A DNA stretch of 64,000 nucleotides, taken from the NCBI RefSeq assembly GCF_004682045.1, contig NZ_QUZT01000037.1, forward strand, positions 1 through 64,000, read 5' to 3'. The notes beneath the pieces are model-generated. The model was given only the letters and a program-made list of their open reading frames with translations. It was not told where the DNA came from and did not search any database. This document shows positions 18,479 through 27,708 of this stretch, piece after piece. A program made the position numbers and the translations under genes. Numbering within the stretch: position 1 is the stretch's first letter; every line of letters starts with the position of its first letter. Source of the DNA: Pseudomonas nabeulensis (GTDB taxonomy: Bacteria; Pseudomonadota; Gammaproteobacteria; Pseudomonadales; Pseudomonadaceae).

Positions 18479-20206
18479 TTAGTAGCCCAAGGACAGCCCG
18501 GTGTTGCGACGCGGATCATTCGCTCCGTAGAAGCGGTTGTTGCCCACTGGCTTACCATCCAACGATGGCGCGCCTACCAGGATCGCCGCCAAGTGGTTGG
18601 CATCCTGCGGACCGGCAAACTTATGGCCCCAACTTTCCAGAATCTTCTGGGTATCCGGGCTCACTGCAAAGGTCTCAAGGTTAGTGGTGTCCGGCATCCA
18701 CTGCTGGTGGAAACGCGGCGCGTCCACGGCTTCCTGGATGTTCATCTTGTAGTCGATGACATTCAGGATAGTCAGCAGCGTCGCCGTAATAATGCGGCTG
18801 CCACCCGGCGTGCCGACTACCATCACCGCCTTGCCATCCTTGGTCACGATGGTCGGGCTCATCGACGACAGCGGTGCCTTGCCCGGTGCGATGGCGTTGG
18901 CTTCACCCTGGACCAGGCCGTACATGTTCGGTACGCCGACCTTGACGGTGAAGTCGTCCATTTCATCGTTGAGGATCACCCCGGTCTTGCTGGCCATTAC
19001 GCCCGCGCCGAACCAGTCGTTGAGGGTGTAGGTCACCGACACCGCATTGCCCCACTTGTCGACGATGGAATAGTGGGTGGTGTTGTTGCCTTCATGGGGT
19101 GATACGCCGGGCTTGATGGCCTGGGAGTCACCGGCCCTTTGTGGCTCGATGGCCGCGCGCAGCTTGGCGGCGTAGTTTTTATCCAGCAGGTGCTCGATCG
19201 GGTTCTTCACGAAGTCCGGGTCGCCGAGGTAGCTGTTCCGGTCCACGTAGGCGTGGCGCATCGCTTCGATCTGGTAATGCAGGCCCTGGGCCGAGTGATA
19301 GCCCAGGTCTGCCATCGGGTAGCCTTCGAGGATGTTCATGATCTGGCAGATCACCACACCACCGGAGCTTGGTGGTGGTGCCGAGACCACATGATAGCCA
19401 CGGTAGTCGCACTCGATGGGCGCCAGTTCGCGGGTCTTGTACTTATCAAGATCCGCCTGGGTGATGATGCCTTTGCCGGCCTGGCTGGAGTCCACCAGGG
19501 CCTTGGCGACCCAGCCTTTATAGAAACCGTCGCTGCCTTTGGCCGAGATTTCCTTGAGGGTCTTGGCCAGGTCTTTCTGCACCAGTTTCTGCCCGACCTG
19601 CATTGGCTGGCCGTTGTGCAGGAAGATGCCGCGCATGTCCTTGTCTTTTTCGAACTCGCCGGTGGCGGTGTGTAGCAGGTCGATATCGCCCTGCTCCAGT
19701 TCAAAACCGTTTTCTGCCAACTTGATCGCCGGCGCAATCACCTGGGCGCGTTTGAGAGTGCCGTACTTGCTCAGTGCCAGCTCCATGCCGGAAACGGTGC
19801 CGGGTACGCCGACGGCCAGGTGGCCCTTGGCGCTGAGGCCTTCGACGACATTGCCGTCTTTATCCAGGTACATGTTGGCAGTGGCCGCCAACGGGGCTTT
19901 TTCGCGGAAGTCGAGGAACGTCTTGCGCCCGTCCGCCAGTTGCACCGTCATAAAACCACCGCCGCCCAAGTTACCCGCCGCCGGGTACACCACCGCCAGC
20001 GCATAGCCGACAGCGACAGCGGCATCCACCGCGTTGCCACCGGCCTTGAGCACATCCACACCGACATGAGTGGCCAAATGCTGGGCCGTGACTACCATGC
20101 CATTTTCACCGGCCACCGGCGCCTGGGACGCGGCCTGTACAACACCACTGACGGTCAGCACCAGGGCAGTGGCAATCAAGGTACGGCTGAAGGGTTGGTA
20201 TTTCAT
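18479..20206 (-). CDS. ggt: Periplasmic gamma-glutamyltransferase
   Basis: A 575-residue Ntn hydrolase that cleaves glutathione and other gamma-glutamyl compounds. A signal peptide ends near VQA-A. The self-processing site is the TTHYSIVD segment at about residue 375, where Thr becomes the N-terminus of the small subunit. The PLSSMSPTIV and GTPGGSRII motifs of the small subunit are intact. The gene is monocistronic. Confidence 0.94.
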   Translation of the reverse strand: MKYQPFSRTLIATALVLTVSGVVQAASQAPVAGENGMVVTAQHLATHVGVDVLKAGGNAVDAAVAVGYALAVVYPAAGNLGGGGFMTVQLADGRKTFLDFREKAPLAATANMYLDKDGNVVEGLSAKGHLAVGVPGTVSGMELALSKYGTLKRAQVIAPAIKLAENGFELEQGDIDLLHTATGEFEKDKDMRGIFLHNGQPMQVGQKLVQKDLAKTLKEISAKGSDGFYKGWVAKALVDSSQAGKGIITQADLDKYKTRELAPIECDYRGYHVVSAPPPSSGGVVICQIMNILEGYPMADLGYHSAQGLHYQIEAMRHAYVDRNSYLGDPDFVKNPIEHLLDKNYAAKLRAAIEPQRAGDSQAIKPGVSPHEGNNTTHYSIVDKWGNAVSVTYTLNDWFGAGVMASKTGVILNDEMDDFTVKVGVPNMYGLVQGEANAIAPGKAPLSSMSPTIVTKDGKAVMVVGTPGGSRIITATLLTILNVIDYKMNIQEAVDAPRFHQQWMPDTTNLETFAVSPDTQKILESWGHKFAGPQDANHLAAILVGAPSLDGKPVGNNRFYGANDPRRNTGLSLGY

Positions 20207-20320
20207 CCATGGCTACTCTAGTTGTTAAGACGCACCAAAATAGCCCGTCCCGGATTTAATCCCCAGCGCAATGGCGTTTTTATTACAGAACTTGTCGGTC
20301 ACGGAACGGAGCCGCCCTGG

Positions 20321-21328
20321 CTACTTGATCAGCCGCTTCTCCTTTGACGGGCGATAGCCAAAATACGAGCTGTAGCACTTGCTGAAATGGCTCGGCGAAA
20401 CAAACCCGCATGCCACCAGCACTTCCACCTGCGATAACTCGGTGTGCTGCAACAAGCGTCGCGCCTCGGTGACGCGCAGTTCCATGTAGTAACGCTGTGG
20501 CGTGGTACCCAGTTGCTCCTTGAACAACCGTTCGAGCTGGCGCCGCGAGCGGCCCGCATAGACGGCGAGTTGGTCGAGTTCCAACGGCTCTTCCAGGTTG
20601 GCGTCCATCAGCTTGACCACTTCACGCAACGGCGCGCTGACGCTGATGTTTTCAGTGGGTTTGATGCGCCGATAACGCGACTCCTCGAACGCCAGGATGT
20701 CTTCGATGCCCTCGACCAACGCCTTGCCATGCAGGTTCTTGATCCAATCCAGCGCCATATGGAACGCGCCCGACGGGCTCGACGCGGTGAGGCGATCACG
20801 ATCAATGACAAAGGGTTCACTGGTGACCTGCGCCGCCTTGGCCACCTCGGCCAGGGCCGGGCGATGTTCGGGGTGGATGGCGCAGCGATAGTCTTGCAGC
20901 AAGCCGGCGCGGCCGAGAAACCAGGAACCGTTCCACAACCCGGCGAGGCTGGCGCCCTGCTCGGCGGCACTGCGCAATAGCTGGATAAAGTCCTCACCAG
21001 CCTTGAGCTCAGTGCGAAATCCCCCACAGACCACCAACAGGTCGAGGTCTTGCAGCGCGAGGACATCAAGGCGCGCATCAGGCCGGATAACCAGCCCCAG
21101 ATCGCTGATCACTTCGCCGTCGCAACAGCCGAACGTCTGTGATGCAAACAGATCAGGACGCAGCAAGTTGGCAGTGACCAGGGTGTCGAGGGTCTGGGTG
21201 AATGCGGGCAGGGAGAAATGTTCGAGCAACAAGAAGCCGACGCGGGTGACCGACGCCGGCTGCTGTGTTTCGTTGAGGTAGCGCAGGTTCTTGCCTTTCA
21301 TGCCACCGCTGAATTGACGTCTTTCCAT
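20321..21328 (-). CDS. GlxA-type AraC-family regulator with DJ-1/PfpI domain
   Basis: About 335 residues: a DJ-1/PfpI-like sensor domain (VGFLLLEHFSLPAFT, VVCGGF, LAGLWNGSWFLGRAGLL) and a C-terminal AraC HTH (LDQLAVYAGRSRRQLERLF, then CGFVSPSHFSKCYSSYFG). This architecture is shared with GbdR, CdhR and ArgR, which sense quaternary amines or amino acids in Pseudomonas. The usual cysteine-elbow position reads W-N-G, so it is a sensor, not an enzyme. The start is ambiguous: ATGs at 21370, 21328 and 21301 are all possible. Confidence 0.85.
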   Translation of the reverse strand: MERRQFSGGMKGKNLRYLNETQQPASVTRVGFLLLEHFSLPAFTQTLDTLVTANLLRPDLFASQTFGCCDGEVISDLGLVIRPDARLDVLALQDLDLLVVCGGFRTELKAGEDFIQLLRSAAEQGASLAGLWNGSWFLGRAGLLQDYRCAIHPEHRPALAEVAKAAQVTSEPFVIDRDRLTASSPSGAFHMALDWIKNLHGKALVEGIEDILAFEESRYRRIKPTENISVSAPLREVVKLMDANLEEPLELDQLAVYAGRSRRQLERLFKEQLGTTPQRYYMELRVTEARRLLQHTELSQVEVLVACGFVSPSHFSKCYSSYFGYRPSKEKRLIK

Positions 21329-21573
21329 CAAGGCTTTGCCCACTTTTATTGTTGATGCCGTGGGCGCCATCTTATTCGTCGGGCTGATCTTTAGAAACCC
21401 ACACCGTTGAGCAACCCTTGGTACAGCGGCCACACAGGCATCTGATACGGTTTTTTCATCGTTATCTGCGCCTGTACCGAAATCTGCACTGCGCGGACAA
21501 TAGCCCCATGCCCGACACGCGTGTCGAGTGCGACAGGAATGTCCCTGCCGCTGCCCTTCCCTTCGGAGGCCTT

Positions 21574-21657
21574 ATGACCAAGATGGCGCTTTTTCTGTTC
21601 GGTTTTTTGGTGTTGACCATTGGTATCGGTCTGCTGGCGACTATCTCTCCGGTCTGA
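21574..21657 (+). CDS. 27-residue single-span membrane peptide
   Basis: A tiny gene with a textbook GGAGG ribosome site 5 bases before its ATG. The product, MTKMALFLFGFLVLTIGIG followed by LLATISPV, is almost entirely one membrane helix. Two terminators lie downstream. Such peptides often regulate a membrane complex, but no partner is evident here. Support is the ribosome site and the coherent hydrophobic helix; conservation was not tested. Confidence 0.55.
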   Translation: MTKMALFLFGFLVLTIGIGLLATISPV

Positions 21658-21748
21658 GTTCACATCCCAGGAATGGACAGCAGGCATTTCACAAACCTTT
21701 CACACAGGCCCGCCTATGGTGGACCCAGCTCCTAATGAACATCCCTTT

Positions 21749-21775
21749 AGCCCGCACGCCCCCTGCGGGCTTTTC
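21749..21775 (+). terminator. Rho-independent terminator
   Basis: GCCCGCA and TGCGGGC form a GC stem followed by TTTTCTTT, 90 bases beyond the small membrane-peptide gene. Confidence 0.7.
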
Positions 21776-21798
21776 TTTGCCCGGGATTTATCCAAGGC

Positions 21799-21839
21799 AA
21801 AAAAAGAGGCGAGCCACGGTGGGCTCGCCTCTTTTTTTG
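21799..21839. terminator. Bidirectional terminator
   Basis: An A7 run, the stem AGAGGCGAGCC / GGCTCGCCTCT and a T7 run form a symmetric two-way terminator between the plus-strand peptide gene and the minus-strand lipoprotein gene, whose stop is 5 bases away. Confidence 0.85.
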
Positions 21840-21843
21840 CCTA

Positions 21844-22017
21844 TCAGTAGCGCGGACCGCCGCCACCGCCACCACCGCCTGGGCCACCACCTTGGCCGTG
21901 CCCGCCACCATGGCCTCCACCACCGCCACCGCCCGGTGGCATGAACATCCAGCAGCCCGACAAGGTCGACAGCAACGCGACAACCACAGCCGCCTTGGTT
22001 AGGTAATTCAACTTCAT
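21844..22017 (-). CDS. 57-residue glycine-rich lipoprotein
   Basis: A short gene whose product starts MKLNYLTKAAVVVALLSTL and has a lipobox LSGC with Cys at residue 22. The mature part is WMFMPP followed by almost pure glycine with two His, one Gln and PRY at the end. It is therefore a secreted, lipid-anchored glycine-rich tail with no globular domain. A GAGAGTG purine stretch precedes the start, and the two-way terminator follows the stop. Confidence 0.7.
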   Translation of the reverse strand: MKLNYLTKAAVVVALLSTLSGCWMFMPPGGGGGGGHGGGHGQGGGPGGGGGGGGPRY

Positions 22018-22139
22018 GACAACACTCTCTACTCGACGAGATTAACTTCTCGCTGGTTGAGACAGCGCAACTGCGCAGGCGTCACGGCTTTCGTGTAACG
22101 CGTTGGTAGGGTTTGTAAGCACACCGGTACAACCCGCAC

Positions 22140-22853
22140 TCAGTGCGCCGGGGACTGATACCTCAACCGCACCAGCCCCTCGAGCGTGAAGCGCGCCTGT
22201 GTCAGCACCACTTCGCAGACCAACTCCATTTCCTTTCGATCGATCTGCGTCCAGTTCAACGCGGCCAGCAACTTGGGCTTTTGCACGCGAAACGCGAGGC
22301 CCTGGGTGAACAGCGCCATCGAGTGGATCACGGTGCGCTCGTCTTCCACCGCAAAGCCCGCAAGCCGCGCAATCAATTGCCGGATCACCCGGCCGATACG
22401 CGCCTTGAAACGCTCCTCGAACGCCGTCGTCGCGCTTTCCGGACACAGGCCTGCCTGATGACGGTCGAGGAACGCCCGCCAGACTGTCGCCTCGGGGCTG
22501 TCCTGGATGGTCGAGACCACCGTGCCCAAAATGCCCAATGACACCTCGATCAGGCGCGTGTCGGGGCAGATTTCATCGGCTAACGCCAGTTCGGCGGCCT
22601 CAACGGTAGGCGCCATCTTGCGCCACAGCAGGGTGATCAAGTGTTCGACACAGGCCAGGTAGACGCCCTCTTTGCCATCGAAGTAATACTGGATCGCCGG
22701 CGCATTGACCCCGGCCGCCGTGGCGATATCACGGGTAGAAGCGCCGTCGTAGCCACGCTCGCCAAACACGACGACCGCTGCGTCGATAATCCGCGCACGG
22801 GTTTCTTCACCACGCTGGTAGCCCCCTTCGGCGGCAGGTTTATGTCGTGCCAT
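22140..22853 (-). CDS. TetR-family repressor of the adjacent efflux operon
   Basis: A 237-residue TetR regulator. The HTH is RIIDAAVVVFGERGYDGAST / RDIATAAGVNAPAIQYYF (about 20-60). The C-terminal domain resembles the CerR/DUF1956 type (helical, AFLDRHQAGLCPES). The start at 22853 has an AAGGAGCA site. It is divergent from the HlyD-MFS-OMF operon over 99 bp, which contains an AT-rich stretch suitable for the operator, so it probably represses that operon and itself. Confidence 0.88.
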   Translation of the reverse strand: MARHKPAAEGGYQRGEETRARIIDAAVVVFGERGYDGASTRDIATAAGVNAPAIQYYFDGKEGVYLACVEHLITLLWRKMAPTVEAAELALADEICPDTRLIEVSLGILGTVVSTIQDSPEATVWRAFLDRHQAGLCPESATTAFEERFKARIGRVIRQLIARLAGFAVEDERTVIHSMALFTQGLAFRVQKPKLLAALNWTQIDRKEMELVCEVVLTQARFTLEGLVRLRYQSPAH

Positions 22854-22952
22854 GTGCTGCTCCTTCCAAGTCCCGGACCAAAATATACCAGTTGACAAAA
22901 TTTCGCGAAAAAAGGAATTTATTCCACCTGATATAAATCTGGAGTGACCTTG

Positions 22953-24062
22953 ATGTCCGCAGCACTACCCTCGCCTCAGGTCATTCCTGAAGACACCGTC
23001 AACGGCCAACGCGGCAAAGCCCGCCGCATCCTGCTCACGCTCGCCACCGTCGCGGTAGTGGGCGGCGTGGCATGGGGCGCCTGGTGGTGGATCACCGGGC
23101 GCTTTATCGAAACCACCGACGACGCCTACCTGCAAGCCGACAGCATCAGTGTGGCGCCGAAGATCAATGGTTACGTCGCCGAAGTGCTGGTAAGCGACAA
23201 CCAGCAAGTCAAACGCGGCGATATCCTGGTGCGCCTGGACGCACGCAAATACCAGGCGGTGAGCGACGAAGCCTCGGCGACCATTTCTGCGCGCAATGCC
23301 GACCTGGCCAAGGCCGAAGCCGATCTGGTGCAACAAGACTCGACCATCGCCGAAGCCCGCGCCCAATTGCAAGGCGCCGAGGCCGATGCGCGGCATGCCC
23401 AGACCGAAGTCGCACGCTACGCGCCATTGGCCCGCTCTGGGGCCGAACCGGAAGAACGCCTGGCACAACTGAATAACCAACTGGCCCAGGCCCGCAGTAC
23501 GGTGGCAGCCAAGCAAGCCGCGTTGCGCTCCAGCCAGACCCGCTATGGCACGCTTCAAGCTCAGTTGAAACAAGCCCAGGCCCAACTCGGTGTGGCCAAG
23601 GCCAGCGAAGCGCAAAGCCAATTGGATGTAGACGATGCCGTGATCCGCAGCCCGCTGGATGGCCGCGTCGCCGACCGCGGCGTGCGGGTCGGCCAATATG
23701 TGCAACCGGGCACGCGCCTGCTGACCGTCGTGCCCATCAGCTCGGTCTACCTGACGGCCAATTACAAGGAAACCCAAATCGGCGCGATGCACCCGGGCCA
23801 AGCCGTCACTGTGCATGTAGACGCCCTGCCCGGTCGCGACCTGCAAGGCCATATCGACAGCCTGGCCCCCGGCACCGGCGCGCAGTTCGCCCTGTTGCCG
23901 CCGTCGAATGCCACCGGCAACTTCACCAAGATCGTGCAGCGCGTACCTGTGCGTATCGCCCTCGACGTGCCGGACGATTTACGCGCAGCGCTGATGCCAG
24001 GCCTGTCAGCAACGGTAGAGGTGGATACTCGCACCCACGGTGCGGACGCCAACCATGGCTGA
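22953..24062 (+). CDS. HlyD/EmrA-type membrane fusion protein
   Basis: A 369-residue periplasmic adaptor: one N-terminal membrane helix (about 28-48), lipoyl half-motif (ISVAPKINGYVAEVLVSDNQ), a long coiled coil (about 105-205), the second lipoyl half (IRSPLDGRVADRGVRVGQYV) and a beta barrel. It bridges the inner-membrane pump and outer-membrane channel. The ATG at 22953 has a GGAG site 8 bases upstream; a GTG nine bases earlier is less likely. The stop overlaps the pump start. Confidence 0.9.
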   Translation: MSAALPSPQVIPEDTVNGQRGKARRILLTLATVAVVGGVAWGAWWWITGRFIETTDDAYLQADSISVAPKINGYVAEVLVSDNQQVKRGDILVRLDARKYQAVSDEASATISARNADLAKAEADLVQQDSTIAEARAQLQGAEADARHAQTEVARYAPLARSGAEPEERLAQLNNQLAQARSTVAAKQAALRSSQTRYGTLQAQLKQAQAQLGVAKASEAQSQLDVDDAVIRSPLDGRVADRGVRVGQYVQPGTRLLTVVPISSVYLTANYKETQIGAMHPGQAVTVHVDALPGRDLQGHIDSLAPGTGAQFALLPPSNATGNFTKIVQRVPVRIALDVPDDLRAALMPGLSATVEVDTRTHGADANHG

Positions 24063-25623
24063 AGCCACGATGACCGGCGTTGCCGCAGACAAACCGCGCA
24101 ACGCCTCACTGACCGACTGGATCGCCGTCGCGGCCGGCGCCCTGGGTGCGCTGCTGGCGACACTCGACGTCTCCATCACCAACTCGGCACTGCCGCAGAT
24201 CCAGGGCCAGATCGGCGCCACGGGCTCCGAAGGCACCTGGATCGCCACCGGCTACCTGATGTCGGAAATCGTGATGATCCCCCTCGCCGCCTGGCTGACC
24301 CGGGTCTTTGGTTTGCGCCGATTCCTGATCGGCACGGCGCTGATGTTCACGTTTTTCTCGATGTTCTGCGGCCTGTCCACCAGCCTGGGCGCGATGATCG
24401 CCGGGCGCATCGGCCAGGGCTTTGCCGGCGGCGCGATGATCCCCACCGCACAAACCATCGTGCGCACACGCCTGCCGCCGCACCAACTGGCAATCGGCAC
24501 GACCATGTTCGGCATGACGGTGATTCTCGGCCCGCTGCTGGGCCCGGTGATTGGCGGTTGGCTCACGGAAAACATCAACTGGCGCTGGTGCTTCTTCCTC
24601 AACCTGCCCATCAGCATCGCCCTGATCACCCTGTTGCTCACCGGCCTGCCCAGCGAGCGCATGAACCTGCAACGCTTTATCAGCGCTGACTGGCTGGGCA
24701 TCCTCGGCCTGGCCATGGGCTTGAGTTCGCTCACCGTGGTGCTGGAAGAAGGCCAGCGTGAACACTGGTTTGATTCGCTGCTGATCATTTGGCTAAGCAT
24801 CGCCACCGCGGTCGGTTTCTTCCTGATTGCCGTCGGGCAGTTTCGCTCAGCCACGCCGATCCTGCGCCTGCAACTGCTGCTCAACAAAAGCTTTGGCAGC
24901 GTGCTGCTGATTGGTACGGCGGTGGGCGCCGGTTTGTATGGCACGGCCTACCTGGTGCCGCAGTTCCTGGGGATTTTGTCCGGCTACAACGCGCAACAGT
25001 CGGGTTCGATCATGTTGCTGTCGGGTATTCCCGCGTTTCTGCTGATGCCGATCCTGCCGCGGATGCTCGGCCGCTACGACCTGCGCTGGATGGTCGGTGC
25101 GGGACTGTTGCTGTATTGGGCGAGTTGTTTTGTCGACACCCAACTGACGGCCGACAGCGTCGGCCATGACTTCGTGTGGTCGCAGCTGTTACGGGGCTTC
25201 GGGCAGATCCTGGTGATGATGCCCCTCAGCCAGCTGTCCATGCGTTCGGTCGACACCAAGGACGCCGGCGACGCGGCCGGGCTCTACAACATGTCGCGCA
25301 ACCTGGGCGGCACCATCGGCCTGGCCTTGCTCGGCGTGCTGATGGACCGACGCAGCCACTTCCATGACGACATGCTGCGCGAAGGTATCCATGCCAACAG
25401 CCAATTGGCCCAGGACCAGATGGCCAGCAACACCGCCAGCTACCTGGCGCAAACCGGCGATGCCTCCACCGCGTCATTGCAGGCGATGGCCCAACTGGCC
25501 AACGACATCGCACGGGAAGCCGCAGTGATGGCCTACAACGACGCGTTCTACGTACTGGGCCTGGCCATGCTGGCGTGCCTGCCCCTGATCTTTATCCTTA
25601 AAAAGCGCACGGTACAGCCATGA
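24055..25623 (+). CDS. DHA2-family (EmrB-like) MFS drug pump
   Basis: A 522-residue, 14-helix proton-driven exporter. The DHA2 signatures are LDVSITNSALPQIQG in helix 1, TWIATGYLMSEIVMIPL, and GFAGGAMIPTAQTIV, with motif C GPLLGPVIGGWL at about 160. It overlaps hlyD by 8 bases and the outer-membrane gene by 4 bases, so the three proteins are made in one coupled unit. Likely substrates are hydrophobic toxicants; none can be named from sequence. Confidence 0.92.
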   Translation: MAEATMTGVAADKPRNASLTDWIAVAAGALGALLATLDVSITNSALPQIQGQIGATGSEGTWIATGYLMSEIVMIPLAAWLTRVFGLRRFLIGTALMFTFFSMFCGLSTSLGAMIAGRIGQGFAGGAMIPTAQTIVRTRLPPHQLAIGTTMFGMTVILGPLLGPVIGGWLTENINWRWCFFLNLPISIALITLLLTGLPSERMNLQRFISADWLGILGLAMGLSSLTVVLEEGQREHWFDSLLIIWLSIATAVGFFLIAVGQFRSATPILRLQLLLNKSFGSVLLIGTAVGAGLYGTAYLVPQFLGILSGYNAQQSGSIMLLSGIPAFLLMPILPRMLGRYDLRWMVGAGLLLYWASCFVDTQLTADSVGHDFVWSQLLRGFGQILVMMPLSQLSMRSVDTKDAGDAAGLYNMSRNLGGTIGLALLGVLMDRRSHFHDDMLREGIHANSQLAQDQMASNTASYLAQTGDASTASLQAMAQLANDIAREAAVMAYNDAFYVLGLAMLACLPLIFILKKRTVQP

Positions 25624-27044
25624 CTCTTCGCTCCCTCCCCCTGTTCTTTACCGTCGGCTTGCTGTCCGCCTGCACCGTCGGCCCGGACTTCCACGGCGCA
25701 CCGGATGTCGCGCCGAAAACCCTGGCCGCCGGGCAACTGCCCCATGCCGATCACATCGCGCCGAGTGCGCCCGCTGTCGCCCAATGGTGGCGCACGCTGG
25801 GTGACACGCAACTGGATGCCTTGATCGACCAGGCCCTGCACAACAGCCCGGACATCGCCACCGCCCAGGCGCGCCTGAAACAATCCCGCGCCAGCCTCAG
25901 CGGCGCCCGCGCCGACGGCATGCCCAAAGTCACCGCCGACGCCGCGATGTTGAAACTGCGCTCCCCCGACACCTCGGCGCTGGGTGGCAGCGGGGGTGGC
26001 GGCGGTCGTGGCCCGCTGAGCCTGTACCTCGCCGGCTTCGACGCCAGCTGGGAAGTCGACCTGTTCGGCGGCACGCGCCGCGCGGTAGAAGCCGCGCAGG
26101 CCGAGGCCGACGCCTCCCAGGCCCAGCTCGCCGACGCCCAGGTGCAACTCGCCGCCGAAGTGGTACAGACCTATACCGACCTGCGCGACCAGCAAGCGCG
26201 CCTCGCCCTGGTCGAAGCCAGCGTCGACATCGAAACCCAGGCCCTCGACCTCACCCAACAACGGCGCAACCGTGGCGTGGCCTCCCAATTGCAACTGGAA
26301 CAAGTGCTGACCCAAGCAGAAAACACCCAGGCCCAACGCTTGCCATTACAAGCCTCCATCGTTGAATCCCTGGACCAACTGGGTCTGCTCTGCGGCCTGG
26401 AACCCGGCGAACTCGACAACCGCCTCGCCACCGCCAAAGCCCTGCCGGCGATCCCCGCCAGCGTGCCCCTGGCCGACCCGGCCGCAATCCTCAAGGCTCG
26501 CCCCGACATCCGCATCGCCGAACGCAAACTCGCCTCCAGCAACGCCCAGATCGGCGAAAAAACCGCAGACTGGTTCCCCAAGCTCAGCCTGATGGGTGAC
26601 CTGTCATTCTCCGCCAGCGACCCCGGCCACCTGGCCCGCAAAGACAACGGCACCTGGCTGATCATGCCGCGCCTGACCTGGAACGCCCTGGACTTCGGCC
26701 GCGTCGCCGCCAGCATCAAAGGCGCCGAAGCCGGCCACGATGAAGCGCTCGCGCAGTACAAAAGTACGGTGCTGGGGGCGCTCCGCGATGCCGACGTCGC
26801 CCTGGCGCGTTATGGCCACCAACGGCAGAACGTGGTGCTGCTGCGCAGCGTTGAATCATCCGCCGTGCGTGCGGCCGACCTGACGCGCCAACGCTATCGC
26901 GCGGGTACGGCGAGTACGTTGGATTGGCTGGATGCGGAGCGTACGCGGTATCAGGCACAGGAGAGCCGGATTTCCGGGGATGCGGAGTTGTTGAAGGATT
27001 TTGCGTCGCTGCATAAGGCGTTGGGGTTGGGGTGGGTGCTGTGA
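25620..27044 (+). CDS. NodT-family outer-membrane efflux lipoprotein
   Basis: A 474-residue TolC/OprM-type channel. The signal peptide ends in the lipobox LLSACTVGPDF, with Cys at residue 18. Two repeated OEP domains follow, with WWRTLGDTQLDALIDQAL near 55 and the conserved RPDIRIAERKLASSNAQIG in the second half. A glycine run (GGSGGGGGRGP) lies near residue 121. It completes a HlyD-MFS-OMF tripartite exporter. Confidence 0.9.
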   Translation: MTLRSLPLFFTVGLLSACTVGPDFHGAPDVAPKTLAAGQLPHADHIAPSAPAVAQWWRTLGDTQLDALIDQALHNSPDIATAQARLKQSRASLSGARADGMPKVTADAAMLKLRSPDTSALGGSGGGGGRGPLSLYLAGFDASWEVDLFGGTRRAVEAAQAEADASQAQLADAQVQLAAEVVQTYTDLRDQQARLALVEASVDIETQALDLTQQRRNRGVASQLQLEQVLTQAENTQAQRLPLQASIVESLDQLGLLCGLEPGELDNRLATAKALPAIPASVPLADPAAILKARPDIRIAERKLASSNAQIGEKTADWFPKLSLMGDLSFSASDPGHLARKDNGTWLIMPRLTWNALDFGRVAASIKGAEAGHDEALAQYKSTVLGALRDADVALARYGHQRQNVVLLRSVESSAVRAADLTRQRYRAGTASTLDWLDAERTRYQAQESRISGDAELLKDFASLHKALGLGWVL

Positions 27045-27098
27045 TTGGGTCGGTGAGCAATATTGAGCAAAGGTTGAGTCGTTGCAAAGCGTCCTTGC

Positions 27099-27125
27099 AT
27101 AAGTGAAATTTGCGAATTCACTTAT
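27099..27125. promoter_or_regulatory. Palindromic operator of the toxin-antitoxin pair
   Basis: ATAAGTGAA and TTCACTTAT form a perfect 9-bp inverted repeat with a 9-base spacer, ending 21 bases before the toxin ATG. A possible -10 (TATATT, 27134-27139) follows directly. Its symmetry and place suit autorepression by the downstream HTH antitoxin; binding is inferred. Confidence 0.6.
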
Positions 27126-27146
27126 AAATGACCTATATTTCTGCCT

Positions 27147-27401
27147 ATGAACGCTATCAACTGGTCTCGAAAAGCGGTGAAACAGTTACTGAAGCTTCAC
27201 ACACAGCACCAGGTTCAAATTCGGGACGCGGTTAGCGGTTTGAAAACCATGCCCCAAGTGAGCAACATCAAAGCACTGGCTGATCACGAATACGCATACC
27301 GCATGCGAGTGGGAAATTACCGCGTTTTGTTCGATTGGGACGGTGCAATTAAGGTGGTCAGTATTCAAGAGGTCAAGAAACGCGATGAACGCACCTACTA
27401 G
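27147..27401 (+). CDS. RelE/HigB-family toxin
   Basis: An 84-residue basic protein of the RelE superfamily, which cleaves mRNA on the ribosome. It opens MNAINWSRKAVKQLLKL and has YRMRVGNYRVLFDWDG followed by VVSIQEVKKRDERTY, the usual RxGxYRxxF and C-terminal basic strand. The toxin gene comes first and overlaps the antitoxin start by 17 bases, as in higBA-type loci. It marks the left edge of the accessory region, 102 bp after the efflux operon. Confidence 0.85.
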   Translation: MNAINWSRKAVKQLLKLHTQHQVQIRDAVSGLKTMPQVSNIKALADHEYAYRMRVGNYRVLFDWDGAIKVVSIQEVKKRDERTY

Positions 27402-27708
27402 CATCCAGATCATCAACGGCTCTGATGGCAAACCTGCTTTCGTGGTGATCCCCTACGCACAGTACGTCGCCCAGCACCCTGACAGCGACTTGATTCCTCA
27501 CGAGGTGGTGAGTCGAATTGTCGACGGTGAAACACCGATCCGCGCTTGGCGCGAATACCTGGATCTGACACAGGATGAGGTGGCCAAACGCTTGGGAATT
27601 TCTCAGCCTGCATTTGCTCAGCAGGAAGCGGTCACGAAACCCCGTAAAGTCACTCGCGAGAAAATCGCGGCGGTGTTTGGGATCAAGGCAGACCAGTTGG
27701 ATTTGTAA
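27385..27708 (+). CDS. HTH antitoxin with Phd/YefM-like N-terminus
   Basis: A 107-residue antitoxin. Residues 1-45 (PAFVVIPYAQYVA) resemble a Phd/YefM-type segment; residues 50-107 are an XRE HTH (LDLTQDEVAKRLGISQPAF ... KVTREKIAAVFGI). The usual order (DNA binding then toxin neutralisation) thus looks reversed or merged. The ATG at 27385 lies inside the toxin gene, ensuring coupled translation. It should bind the palindrome at 27099. Confidence 0.82.
   Translation: MNAPTSIQIINGSDGKPAFVVIPYAQYVAQHPDSDLIPHEVVSRIVDGETPIRAWREYLDLTQDEVAKRLGISQPAFAQQEAVTKPRKVTREKIAAVFGIKADQLDL

Noticed and set aside
27045..27098. Second attachment site for a prophage from tRNA-Cys
   Set aside because: I compared the tRNA 3' region with the sequence left of the toxin gene and saw no duplicated segment.
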